Of a stretch of DNA of 13,081 nucleotides, positions 6,179 through 13,081 are shown in pieces. The stretch covers positions 1 through 13,081 of the forward strand of contig QNAP01000025.1 of NCBI GenBank assembly GCA_003641795.1. The letters are read 5' to 3'. Positions within the stretch are counted from its first letter, which is position 1. Every line of letters begins with the position of its first letter. The notes beneath the pieces were generated by a model. It was not told the DNA's origin. It was given only the letters and a program-made list of their open reading frames with translations, and made no database searches. The translations under genes and the position numbers were made by a program. The DNA comes from Thermotogae bacterium. Its GTDB lineage: Bacteria > Thermotogota > Thermotogae > UBA12178.

Positions 6179-7114
6179 GTGGAAAGACTCATCCTTGACT
6201 GCGATCCAGGCCACGATGATGCTATAGCCATCCTGATGGCAGGTCTGGACGAAAAATTGGAACTCCTCGGTATCACCACTGTAGCGGGGAATTCTTATCT
6301 GGAAAACACCACTATGAACGCCCTCAAGGTTGTGGAAATGGCCGGTCTCGATGTAGACGTCTACGCGGGGTGCGCTCGTCCACTACTTCGTGACCAGATA
6401 GTGGCTCCAGAGATCCACGGTTCTACTGGTTTAGAAGGCGCCAAACTGCCAACTCCAAAGCGCCAAGCCGAAGAAAAACATGCCGTGGACTTCATAGCAG
6501 AGATGGTGAAAGCATATCCCGGCGAGATCAACCTTGTGGCGACAGGGCCACTCACCAACGTAGCGCTTTTCATCATTCGCTACCCAGATCTCGTAGAAAA
6601 ACTCAAGCGTATCGTAATGATGGCTGGTGGCATAGCTTTTGGAAACGTGACGCCTGTTGCGGAATTCAACGTCTACGCGGATCCGGAAGCTGCCAATGTG
6701 GTTCTGCGCTCCAGCGTTGAGAAAGTGATGGCGCCTTTAGATGTGACCCATCAAGCGATCATGGCTGCGGAAGAGATCGAAAGACTGAGAAAAACCGGAT
6801 CCCACATACTCCAAACTCTCGCCGACCTTCTCGACTTCTTCAGATCCACATACCTGGACCTTTTCGACATCGACGGGGCGGTGCTTCACGATCCCTGTGC
6901 CGTCATGTACCTGATCGATCCTACGATCTTCGAATGTGAGGATCTCTACGTGGAAGTGGAGCTCGACGGCAATCTCACCTATGGTCAAACTGTGGCTGAC
7001 ATATGGAAGACCATGAAGATGAAACCGAACGTGAGGGTCTTGAAGCGGATAGACCGCAAAGCGTTCTTCGACAGGCTGTTTGAAGACCTGGAAAAACTCG
7101 CGGTGAGGAAATAG
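6179..7114 (+). CDS. Inosine-uridine preferring nucleoside hydrolase family protein
   Basis: A 311-residue cytoplasmic enzyme of the calcium-dependent nucleoside N-ribohydrolase family, splitting a nucleoside into base and ribose. Residues 7-15 are the family fingerprint DCDPGHDDA, whose aspartates bind calcium and ribose. IHGSTGL (79-85) carries the loop His typical of group I members. MAGG (148-151), AEFNVYADPEAA (161-172) and LDVTH (187-191) follow. His237-Asp238 in LHDPC supply the conserved base-side histidine and a calcium ligand. GTG 6179 is chosen because it lies directly before the fingerprint strand and 8 bases after GGAGG; an open frame extends upstream to 6029 but has no ribosome site and overlaps the promoter. 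It is first in the operon, 12 bases before a nucleoside phosphorylase and upstream of a nucleoside importer. Base specificity cannot be called. Confidence 0.92.
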   Translation: MERLILDCDPGHDDAIAILMAGLDEKLELLGITTVAGNSYLENTTMNALKVVEMAGLDVDVYAGCARPLLRDQIVAPEIHGSTGLEGAKLPTPKRQAEEKHAVDFIAEMVKAYPGEINLVATGPLTNVALFIIRYPDLVEKLKRIVMMAGGIAFGNVTPVAEFNVYADPEAANVVLRSSVEKVMAPLDVTHQAIMAAEEIERLRKTGSHILQTLADLLDFFRSTYLDLFDIDGAVLHDPCAVMYLIDPTIFECEDLYVEVELDGNLTYGQTVADIWKTMKMKPNVRVLKRIDRKAFFDRLFEDLEKLAVRK

Positions 7115-7126
7115 GAGGTGGGAGGT

Positions 7127-7885
7127 ATGGCAGAAGACCCCAGGTATCACATAAAAGTGGATCCCGATGATCTTGGAAAATACGTCATCGTGGTGGGCGA
7201 TCGCGGTAGAGTGCAAAGAGTGGCGAAGTATTTGGAATCCGCGAAAAAAGCGGGAGATAACAGAGAGTACCTCACCTACACCGGTACGATCCAGGGAGAG
7301 AAAGTTTCGGTGATGTCCACAGGTATGGGGGCCCCCGCCATGGCCATAGGTGTGGAAGAGCTCGCTACCGCGGGGGTTCACACCGTCATTAGGGTGGGAA
7401 CGAGTGGAGCCCTTCAAAGACACCTGAAACTTGGTGAGAGTGTGATCACTACAGGAGCAATTAGGAGAGATGGCACCACACTCCAGTACTTGCCACCGGA
7501 GTTCCCGGCAGTGGCGGATTTCGAAGTTACACAAGCACTTGTAGAAGCTGCGAAGGCGTTGAATGCACCTCATCATGTGGGCATCGTATACTCAACCGAC
7601 TCTTACTACGGACGTCTTTTCGACGAGGAATCCCACCTCAAGTACAACTCCCTCATGGCCAAGGCCGGAGCGCTGGTAGTGGAAATGGAAGTGGGTGCCC
7701 TCTTCATCGTGGGAACAATCAAAGGCATGAAGGTAGGGTCTGTACTAACGGTGAGAGAAGAGCTCACAGAGTCTGGTGAATACATCCAAGCCGGGGAAAC
7801 TTATGAGAAAGGACTTGAGAGATCCATTCGGATCGCCGTGGAGGCGATTCGTAGGATGATAGAAAGATCGCGAGGAGGTGCATAG
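7127..7885 (+). CDS. Nucleoside phosphorylase (uridine phosphorylase-like, NP-I family)
   Basis: A 252-residue enzyme of the hexameric NP-I family that cleaves nucleosides with phosphate to give base and ribose-1-phosphate. The visible motifs in order are VIVVGDRGRV (20-29, phosphate loop), RVGTSGALQ (89-97, phosphate and base pocket), STDSYYG (156-162) and EMEVGALF (186-193, ribose-binding glutamates). Arrangement and length fit uridine phosphorylases. However, the Gln-x-Arg pair that selects uracil in E. coli Udp, expected just after STDSYYG, is replaced by RLF, so uridine specificity is uncertain. ATG 7127 is preferred over GTG 7118 because AGGAGG (7113-7118) is then spaced 8 bases away. 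The stop is only 2 bases before the next gene, the binding protein, tying the enzyme to nucleoside import. Confidence 0.9.
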   Translation: MAEDPRYHIKVDPDDLGKYVIVVGDRGRVQRVAKYLESAKKAGDNREYLTYTGTIQGEKVSVMSTGMGAPAMAIGVEELATAGVHTVIRVGTSGALQRHLKLGESVITTGAIRRDGTTLQYLPPEFPAVADFEVTQALVEAAKALNAPHHVGIVYSTDSYYGRLFDEESHLKYNSLMAKAGALVVEMEVGALFIVGTIKGMKVGSVLTVREELTESGEYIQAGETYEKGLERSIRIAVEAIRRMIERSRGGA

Positions 7886-7887
7886 GT

Positions 7888-8952
7888 GTGAAGAAGTTTT
7901 TGGTGGTACTGCTGGTGTTGTTAACAGTGGTAGCCCTTGCGAAGCCGTTGAAGGTGGCTCTGTTGCTTAATGGCACGTTGGGAGACAAGTCCTTCTTCGA
8001 TTCAGCGGCGAGGGGCATTGAGATGGCAAAAAAGGATCTGGGCATCCAAGCCACCATTATCGAAATGGGTTACAACCCAGCGAACTGGAGACCCACACTT
8101 GAAGACGTTTCCGACCAGGATTACGACATCATCATTGTGGGAACCTGGCAGATGGCGGAAAATCTCGAAGAAGTGGCCCCCATGTTTCCGGACAAAAAGT
8201 ACATTATCTTCGACACGACGGTGGATTACTCCAAAGGCGATCTCGACAACGTTTATTCCATACTTTACAAACAAAACGAAGGATCCTTTTTAGTAGGAGC
8301 ACTGGCCGCTATGATCACTACTTCCAATATGCCCAAGGCGAACCCAGAACCATTGATTGGCTGTGTTGGAGGTATGGACATTCCAGTCATAAACGATTTC
8401 ATCGTGGGATACATTGAAGGTGCCAGATACATCAATCCCAACATAAAGGTGCTCATCTCATATGCAGGAACCTTCAGTGATCCTGCCAAAGGCAAAGAGC
8501 TCACACTAGCCCAATTCAGACAAGGAGCCGATATATCCTTTAACATCGCCGGGCAAACGGGTATTGGCGTATTAGAGGCCGCCAAGGAGATGGACAAATA
8601 CGCCATAGGTGTGGATTCCGATCAAGCGTTGATCGTAGAAGAAAAGGATCCAGAAATGGCTGCCCACATCGTGACCTCCATGATGAAGAACGTTGACCTA
8701 TCTCTTTATAGAGCCCTCAAACTTTACTTAGAAGGTAAGTTGAAGTTTGGTCAGGCCGAGGCACTGGGCATTGCAGAAGGTGGAGTAGGAGTGGCTGACA
8801 ACGAATACTACAGGGAGCTGGTCCCCGAAGAGTTCAGAAAGAAGATCAAAGAGATAGAAGAGATGGTCAAAGCCGGAAAGATCGAGGTAAGTTCCGCCTT
8901 TGAAATGTCTTCTGCCGAGCTCACCGAACTGAGAAACAGTGTGAAACCGTGA
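7888..8952 (+). CDS. BMP/PnrA-type nucleoside-binding protein of ABC importer
   Basis: A 354-residue extracytoplasmic substrate-binding protein of the Bmp family (PnrA-like), which captures nucleosides for the permeases encoded downstream. Residues 1-18 are a signal peptide with a likely signal peptidase I site after ALA. There is no lipobox cysteine, although most Bmp proteins are lipoproteins, so it may be free in the periplasm or under the toga. Family landmarks are GDKSFFDSAARG (32-43), NEGSFLVGALAA (130-141), GCVGGMDIPVINDF (158-171) and GVDSDQ (241-246). GTG 7888 has GAGGAGGTG upstream overlapping the previous gene's end. Neighbouring salvage enzymes support nucleosides as the ligand. 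A hairpin terminator directly follows, which would make this protein more abundant than the membrane components. Confidence 0.92.
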   Translation: MKKFLVVLLVLLTVVALAKPLKVALLLNGTLGDKSFFDSAARGIEMAKKDLGIQATIIEMGYNPANWRPTLEDVSDQDYDIIIVGTWQMAENLEEVAPMFPDKKYIIFDTTVDYSKGDLDNVYSILYKQNEGSFLVGALAAMITTSNMPKANPEPLIGCVGGMDIPVINDFIVGYIEGARYINPNIKVLISYAGTFSDPAKGKELTLAQFRQGADISFNIAGQTGIGVLEAAKEMDKYAIGVDSDQALIVEEKDPEMAAHIVTSMMKNVDLSLYRALKLYLEGKLKFGQAEALGIAEGGVGVADNEYYRELVPEEFRKKIKEIEEMVKAGKIEVSSAFEMSSAELTELRNSVKP

Positions 8953-8956
8953 TGAC

Positions 8957-8993
8957 GTGAGGGGGCTTCCCCCTCACTTTCTCTTTCTTTCTC
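8957..8993 (+). terminator. Hairpin with T-rich tail between binding protein and ATPase (partial terminator)
   Basis: GTGAGGGGG (8957-8965) and CCCCCTCAC (8969-8977) form a perfect 9-bp stem with a three-base CTT loop, followed by TTTCTCTTTCTTTCTC. It lies 4 bases after the binding-protein stop. The T tract is interrupted by C, so termination is probably partial, letting some transcripts continue into the ATPase and permease genes. It may also protect the upstream message from 3' decay. Confidence 0.75.
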
Positions 8994-9011
8994 AAACCAG
9001 AGGTGAAAGCA

Positions 9012-10562
9012 GTGGCATTGGCTGTTGAAATGCAAAACATTGTCAAGGTCTATCCCAACGGCGTAGTAGCCAACAAGGGTGTGGATTTTCGTGTAGAAGG
9101 AGGAGAAATCCACGCGCTGGTGGGCGAAAACGGAGCTGGGAAGACCACTCTCATGAAGATCCTCTTCGGTATGGAACAACCGACCGCCGGCCGTATAAGA
9201 ATTTTCGAAAAGGATGTCAGAATCCACTCGCCACACGATGCCATAGCACTGGGCATAGGTATGGTCCACCAACACTTCATGCTTGTACCTTCCCTCACGG
9301 TAGCGGAGAACGTGATCTTAGGCATAGAACCACGTAGAGGATTGGGTATCGACAGGGAAGCGGCTGTGAGGATGGTTGAGGAAACTTCAAAGAAGTTTGG
9401 TTTGCCTGTCCCAGCCAACGAAAAGGTTATGGATCTTCCAGTGGGGATCAAGCAAAGAGTGGAGATCATAAAGGCTTTGATCAGGGGAGCTAAAATACTC
9501 ATCCTCGACGAGCCCACGGCGGTGCTCACCCCTCAAGAAACCGAGGAACTCTTCGAAGCTCTCAAGAATCTTACCAAAAAGGGTGTGACTATCATTTTCA
9601 TCTCCCACAAACTCAAGGAGGTCAAGGCTATCTCTCAAAGGCTCACCATTCTCAGAGATGGGAAAAGCATGGGTACCTTCGTCACCGATGAAATAAGCGA
9701 AGAGGAGATCTCCAAACGTATGGTGGGAAGAGAAGTAGAACTGGTGATAGAACGCTCGCAAGCCAAACCTGGCAAGGTCGTTCTCCAGGTGGAGAATCTC
9801 GGATACGTGAGGGACGACGGAGTGAGGGTACTGAATGATGTGAGCTTCTCGCTGAGGAGTGGTGAAATCCTTGGAGTAGCCGGGGTAGAAGGCAATGGAC
9901 AGAGAGAACTGGTGGAGATACTGACCGGCCTCAGAGATGGGGCCACGGGTAGCGTCAAGTTGAACGGAGAGGAAATACTGGGCTTGGATGCATACGGAAT
10001 CAGAAGAAGGAGCGTGTCTCACATTCCTGAAGATAGGGTGGAGTTCGGTGTGGCGCTAAAAGCCTCCATCTGGGAGAACCTCGTCTCAGACAGATATTGG
10101 AGGCAACCCTTCGGTAATGCTGTCAGGATCTTTCCAAAAACCATGAGAAATTTCACAAAAAGAGCGATTGAAGAGTTCGGTATAAAAGCGGATGGACCGG
10201 ATACTCCCGTGATGATGCTTTCAGGTGGAAACATGCAAAAGGTTGTGGTGGCGCGAGAGTTCTCTTCACAAGCAAAGCTACTGATCGCAGATCAACCAAC
10301 GCGCGGTATCGATGTAGGTTCCACGGAATTTGTGAGGAAGAAACTAATAGAGGCGAGAGATGAGGGGTTAGCGATACTCCTCGTCTCAGCAGATCTCCAG
10401 GAGATTCTTCAGCTCTCAGACAGGATCGTGGTCATGTACAAGGGAGAGATCGTGGGTTATTTTCCTCAAAATGTAGGTCTCACCGAAGAAGAGCTGGGCT
10501 ACTACATGCTCGGTGTGAAGCGCCACGAGCCTTCACGACTGAAGGAGTCGATGTTATCATGA
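9012..10562 (+). CDS. Double-domain ABC transporter ATPase (nucleoside importer)
   Basis: A 516-residue tandem ATPase of the sugar/BMP-type importer class that energises the two permeases encoded next. The first domain has Walker A GENGAGKTT (38-46), signature LPVGIKQRV (142-150), Walker B ILILDEPT (162-169) and switch His in ISHK. The second has a degenerate Walker A GVEGNGQRE (291-299, Lys replaced by Gln), intact signature LSGGNMQK (403-410) and LLIADQPTRGID (423-434). This asymmetry is normal for MglA/RbsA-type ATPases. GTG 9012 is preferred because AGAGGTGA lies 5 bases upstream; GTG 9003 would lie inside that ribosome site. It follows the hairpin at 8957-8993 and its stop overlaps the next ATG by four bases (ATGA). 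Confidence 0.93.
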   Translation: MALAVEMQNIVKVYPNGVVANKGVDFRVEGGEIHALVGENGAGKTTLMKILFGMEQPTAGRIRIFEKDVRIHSPHDAIALGIGMVHQHFMLVPSLTVAENVILGIEPRRGLGIDREAAVRMVEETSKKFGLPVPANEKVMDLPVGIKQRVEIIKALIRGAKILILDEPTAVLTPQETEELFEALKNLTKKGVTIIFISHKLKEVKAISQRLTILRDGKSMGTFVTDEISEEEISKRMVGREVELVIERSQAKPGKVVLQVENLGYVRDDGVRVLNDVSFSLRSGEILGVAGVEGNGQRELVEILTGLRDGATGSVKLNGEEILGLDAYGIRRRSVSHIPEDRVEFGVALKASIWENLVSDRYWRQPFGNAVRIFPKTMRNFTKRAIEEFGIKADGPDTPVMMLSGGNMQKVVVAREFSSQAKLLIADQPTRGIDVGSTEFVRKKLIEARDEGLAILLVSADLQEILQLSDRIVVMYKGEIVGYFPQNVGLTEEELGYYMLGVKRHEPSRLKESMLS

Positions 10563-11623
10563 AACGCTTCGCTGCCTACGAATGGATCAGAACGGCGGTG
10601 ACCATAGCTATAGCACTCGCTCTGGGATATCTGGTGCTGGTTTTCACAGTGGACGACCCCAACGAAGCTTTTAAGTGGTTCTTGTGGGGACCAATCAGCA
10701 GAGTGCGAAGAATGGTGGAGCTCATCAACTACACTGTACCGCTCATATTCACTGGGTTGGCGGTGAGTATAGTCTTCCAAGCGGAGATCTTCAACATAGG
10801 AGCCGAAGGACAGCTCTTCATGGGTGCTGTTGGAGCCACATTTGCAGCCCTTTATTTTCCACAGATTCCCGTACTCCATGTGGTGCTGGTAGCTGCTTTC
10901 GCCATGCTGGTAGGAGGAGCGTGGGCTGGCATCCCCGCTTACATGAAGGCCAAGTGGAACGCCAGTGAGTTGGTGTCGTCGCTGATGATGAACTACGTGG
11001 CTTTCTTTTTGGGTTTGTACTTCGTTAACTACCACATGAGAGACTTAAAAGCAGGTTATTTGGTGTCGTACAAATTTCCCGAGACTGCATGGTTACCGAG
11101 GCTTTTGAGAAGGTACAACCTGCACGCAGGTATCCTCATAGCTGTGGCGTTCGTCTTTGTGGTTTGGTTCTTCCTCTACAGAACAAGGTACGGCTACGAG
11201 ATACGTATGATGGGCTTTAACAAGAACTTCGCCAGATTCAGCGGCATAAAGGTGAGAAACGTGGTGTTGTACGCTCAAATAGTCAGCGGTATGGTGGCAG
11301 GATTAGCAGGAGCCGTGGAACTCATGGGACTCTACAAGCGTTTTGTCTGGCAGGTGAGTCCCGGTTATGGGTTCGATGGTATCATCGTCTCCCTGCTTGC
11401 CAGAAACAACCCACTTCTGGTACTCCCCGCAGCCTTCTTAGTGGGATACCTTCGAACGGGAGCTTACATTATGAGCAGAATGACCGGGATAGCACCCGAG
11501 ATAGTCACCACACTGCAGGCGGTGATCATCCTGTTGATCACTGCTGAAGCTTTCTTGGAGTTCTTGAAGCGCAGAAAGATCATCAAAGAAGCCATGAAGA
11601 CAGAAGGCGGGGAAAATCCATGA
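10559..11623 (+). CDS. ABC transporter permease 1 (nucleoside importer)
   Basis: A 354-residue polytopic membrane protein of the BPD_transp_2 (RbsC/LivH-like) permease family, corresponding to the longer permease of Bmp-type systems. Hydrophobic helices begin at about 10-31, followed by 58-75, and the family motif FNIGAEGQLFMGA (78-90) sits in the next segment. A cytoplasmic loop around RTRYGYEIRMMGFN, usual for the coupling region, lies about two-thirds through. The C-terminal tail (about 341-354) is charged and cytoplasmic. The start ATG overlaps the ATPase stop as ATGA; GGAG lies about 11 bases upstream, so coupling to the ATPase is likely. It should form a heterodimer with the product of the following gene. 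Confidence 0.9.
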   Translation: MKRFAAYEWIRTAVTIAIALALGYLVLVFTVDDPNEAFKWFLWGPISRVRRMVELINYTVPLIFTGLAVSIVFQAEIFNIGAEGQLFMGAVGATFAALYFPQIPVLHVVLVAAFAMLVGGAWAGIPAYMKAKWNASELVSSLMMNYVAFFLGLYFVNYHMRDLKAGYLVSYKFPETAWLPRLLRRYNLHAGILIAVAFVFVVWFFLYRTRYGYEIRMMGFNKNFARFSGIKVRNVVLYAQIVSGMVAGLAGAVELMGLYKRFVWQVSPGYGFDGIIVSLLARNNPLLVLPAAFLVGYLRTGAYIMSRMTGIAPEIVTTLQAVIILLITAEAFLEFLKRRKIIKEAMKTEGGENP

Positions 11624-12576
11624 GCGAGATCGCAAAGGGCATCCTCTCAGCAGAATTCGTCTATTCTGTGCTCCGGGTGACAACCCCCTTACTTTTTGCG
11701 GTGATGGGAGCGCTTTTTAGTGAGATCGCAGGGGTGATAAACATCGCTTTGGAAGGCATGATGCTCATGGCAGCCTTCTGGGGGGTGATCGTGAGTGCTT
11801 TCACCGGGAGTGCGTGGATCGGAATGTTGGCGGGACTTGCTTCTGCCCTCCTGCTGGCCCTGGCTCTGGCCTACTTTCATCTGAATTTGAGAACCAATTT
11901 GATCTTGGCGGGAATCGCTCTCAACCTCTTCGCTTCGGGTTCCACGGTGTTTTTACTCTACCTCATAAGCGGCGATAAGGGTTCCTCTGCTTCCATAAAG
12001 AGTTACGTGTTACCTCGGATCGAGATACCCATTCTGAAAGATATACCGTTCATCGGAGAAGCTTTCAGTGGCCACCATATACTCACGTATGTAGCCTTCA
12101 TCACCGTCTTTTTGGTGCAGTATCTGATCTACCGAACGCCTTTGGGATTGAAGATGCGTGCCGTGGGGGAGAACCCCGAAGCGGCGGAGTCAGTAGGTAT
12201 ATCCGTAAAACGAGTGCGATACATTGCTCTTCTTCTTAGCGGACTGATGGCGGGATTCGGCGGTGTGTTTCTCTCTATGGGATACGTGTCTTGGTTTGCC
12301 CGCGATATGACCTCTGGTAGGGGCTTTATCGCTCTGGCAGCCCAAGCACTCGGCGGGAAATCCGCCATAGGAGGAATGCTTGGAGCTATGCTCTTTGGAC
12401 TGGCTGAAGCTCTCAGCTATACTTTCCAGGCGATACGGATACCCTCGGAATTCACCAACATGATGCCATTCGTTTTCACCTTGATAGCACTGGCAGTGTA
12501 CGCGCGCAGCCTGCTGGTAAAACACAAAAAGGCCTCGATAGCGAAAACAAAACCTGATGTAGAATCCGAAGTATGA
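11620..12576 (+). CDS. ABC transporter permease 2 (nucleoside importer)
   Basis: A 318-residue polytopic membrane protein, the shorter partner permease of the same family. The hallmark GVINIALEGMMLM (38-50) replaces the GAEGQ form of permease 1. The cytoplasmic loop YRTPLGLKMRAVGENPEAAE around residues 170-190 is the usual ATPase-facing coupling element. The short C-terminal tail is lysine-rich. Its ATG overlaps the stop of permease 1 by four bases (ATGA), so the last three genes of the operon are translationally coupled. No clear terminator follows: the 85 bases to 12661 contain only weak hairpins, so readthrough into the tRNA genes is possible. Confidence 0.9.
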   Translation: MSEIAKGILSAEFVYSVLRVTTPLLFAVMGALFSEIAGVINIALEGMMLMAAFWGVIVSAFTGSAWIGMLAGLASALLLALALAYFHLNLRTNLILAGIALNLFASGSTVFLLYLISGDKGSSASIKSYVLPRIEIPILKDIPFIGEAFSGHHILTYVAFITVFLVQYLIYRTPLGLKMRAVGENPEAAESVGISVKRVRYIALLLSGLMAGFGGVFLSMGYVSWFARDMTSGRGFIALAAQALGGKSAIGGMLGAMLFGLAEALSYTFQAIRIPSEFTNMMPFVFTLIALAVYARSLLVKHKKASIAKTKPDVESEV

Positions 12577-12661
12577 TCACTGTTTGCATCTCGTCACGCA
12601 GACAATGAAGGACAATCTCATAGCCCAGACGTTCAGTAGTGCTCCACCAACCCAAGATCAC

Positions 12662-12690
12662 TTGAAGAAAGTGAGGAGACATGATAAAAT
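12662..12690 (+). promoter_or_regulatory. Promoter of tRNA-Pro
   Basis: TTGAAG (12662-12667), a 17-base spacer, and TAAAAT (12685-12690). The predicted start, near 12697, falls two bases before the mature tRNA end. The -35 hexamer is the same as in the predicted minus-strand operon promoter. Confidence 0.65.
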
Positions 12691-12698
12691 TTGTTTTG

Positions 12699-12775
12699 CG
12701 GGGCGTAGCGCAGACGGTAAGCGCGCCTGCCTTGGGAGCAGGAGGTCGCTGGTTCGAGTCCAGTCGCCCCGACCA
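12699..12775 (+). tRNA. tRNA-Pro(UGG)
   Basis: The cloverleaf is complete. The acceptor stem is CGGGGCG with CGCCCCG. The D stem is GCGC with GCGC. The anticodon stem is CCTGC with GCAGG around loop CTTGGGA (anticodon TGG). The variable loop has five bases. The T stem is GCTGG with CCAGT around TTCGAGT. The discriminator is A and the CCA end is encoded. Confidence 0.97.
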
Positions 12776-12780
12776 GAAGG

Positions 12781-12809
12781 TTGACCATAGTCTCTCTTCA
12801 TGGTAACAT
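12781..12809 (+). promoter_or_regulatory. Separate promoter of tRNA-Gly
   Basis: TTGACC (12781-12786), a 17-base spacer ending in TGG (an extended -10 feature), and TAACAT (12804-12809), all in the 46-base gap between the two tRNA genes. The predicted start near 12816 lies about six bases before the mature tRNA. Confidence 0.55.
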
Positions 12810-12821
12810 ACCTTGTGGAAT

Positions 12822-12897
12822 GCGGTCGTAGCTCAATTGGTAGAGCATCGGCCTTCCAAGCCGAGGGTTGCGGGTTCGAGTCCCGTCGGCCGCTCCA
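12822..12897 (+). tRNA. tRNA-Gly(UCC)
   Basis: The acceptor stem is GCGGTCG with CGGCCGC (one T-G pair). The anticodon stem is TCGGC with GCCGA around loop CTTCCAA (anticodon TCC). The T loop is TTCGAGT. The discriminator is T, as usual for glycine tRNAs, and CCA is encoded. The length is 76 bases. Confidence 0.97.
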
Positions 12898-12929
12898 AAA
12901 GCCCCATCTGAATGATGGGGCTTTTCTTT
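12898..12929 (+). terminator. Rho-independent terminator of the tRNA unit
   Basis: GCCCCATC (12901-12908) pairs with GATGGGGC (12914-12921) around loop TGAAT. The flanking AAA (12898-12900) extends the stem into the T run TTTTCTTT. It begins directly after the CCA of tRNA-Gly. The four As on the other side make it potentially bidirectional. Confidence 0.9.
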
Positions 12930-13081
12930 GCTTCATCTTCAGCATCCGTATTACGCCACTGGAGATATTTACTTAGAAAGAAATAGGATGGAACGAAAAA
13001 GTGGGCCTTCCACATTCAGTGGCAGTACCATTGAAATATCTCGAATAGGAAAGAAAGAACAAATGAATGGCACCACCAGAA
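12930..13081. other. Right-end region without an identifiable gene
   Basis: A plus-strand frame opens at ATG 12988 and runs off the window end (MERKSGPSTF...), but AGG is only two bases before the ATG and the protein is not recognisable. Two minus-strand frames are also open inward from the edge, stopping at about 12973 and 12969; neither is recognisable. GAGATATTT (12962-12970) and AAATATCTC (13034-13042) form a 9-base inverted repeat separated by 63 bases. There is too little sequence to decide between a partial gene and intergenic DNA. Confidence 0.2.

Noticed and set aside
6737..7576. A 279-residue minus-strand open frame
   Set aside because: It lies entirely opposite the nucleoside hydrolase and phosphorylase genes, is rich in His/Ser/Cys of shadow type and has no family motif.
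10502..11035. A 177-residue minus-strand open frame
   Set aside because: It is antisense to the first permease gene, whose membrane segments and motif FNIGAEGQ are unambiguous.
12658..13015. Minus-strand open frames with proteins containing GRRDSNPQPSAWKADAL and RPTGLEPATLGLEGRCSTN
   Set aside because: These are antisense translations of the two tRNA genes, a well-known source of false proteins in databases. They have no ribosome site and the tRNA cloverleafs are perfect.
1..13081. CRISPR array, complete insertion sequence or prophage
   Set aside because: No regularly spaced repeats, transposase, integrase or phage structural genes are visible on either strand.

Overview
The window reads as a segment of a thermophilic, anaerobic bacterial chromosome, most likely a member of the Thermotogota (Thermotoga/Pseudothermotoga-like). 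This rests on the style of the genes: densely packed operons with strong GGAGG ribosome sites, frequent GTG/TTG starts, a lipoprotein subtilase of the fervidolysin sort, and a nucleoside (BMP-type) ABC importer whose binding protein has no lipobox. The genus cannot be fixed from the sequence alone. Both tRNA genes encode their CCA ends.

Layout. Positions 1-233 hold the tail of an unidentified plus-strand gene that looks frame-disrupted, followed by a strong bidirectional terminator (252-285). From 6037 down to 304 runs a six-member minus-strand operon: a ZIP-family metal transporter, a ferritin-like diiron protein, a 5'-truncated and frameshifted second ferritin-like gene, a secreted coiled-coil protein with a C-terminal membrane anchor, a multi-domain beta-rich lipoprotein, and a lipoprotein subtilisin-like protease. 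Spacings range from a 4-base overlap to 29 bases. The operon joins metal uptake and iron/redox handling at its head to cell-envelope and extracytoplasmic proteolysis functions at its tail. The functional link is inference.

From 6179 to 12576 runs a divergent plus-strand nucleoside uptake and salvage operon: inosine-uridine-type nucleoside hydrolase, nucleoside phosphorylase, PnrA/BMP-type binding protein, double ATPase, and two permeases. A perfect 9-bp hairpin with a T-rich tail lies between the binding-protein gene and the ATPase gene, as expected where the binding protein is made in excess. The model is that extracellular nucleosides are captured, imported, and then either hydrolysed or phosphorolysed to base plus ribose or ribose-1-phosphate. 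The two operons diverge from a compact region (about 6129-6160) where the two predicted promoters share the same AT-rich -10 bases.

At the right end, tRNA-Pro(UGG) and tRNA-Gly(UCC) each have their own recognisable sigma-A-type promoter and share one terminator. The last 150 bases hold no gene I can identify. No CRISPR array, complete insertion sequence or prophage is visible. The most unusual items are the frameshifted ferritin-like fragment, the protease/lipoprotein/coiled-coil envelope trio, and the overlapping divergent promoters.
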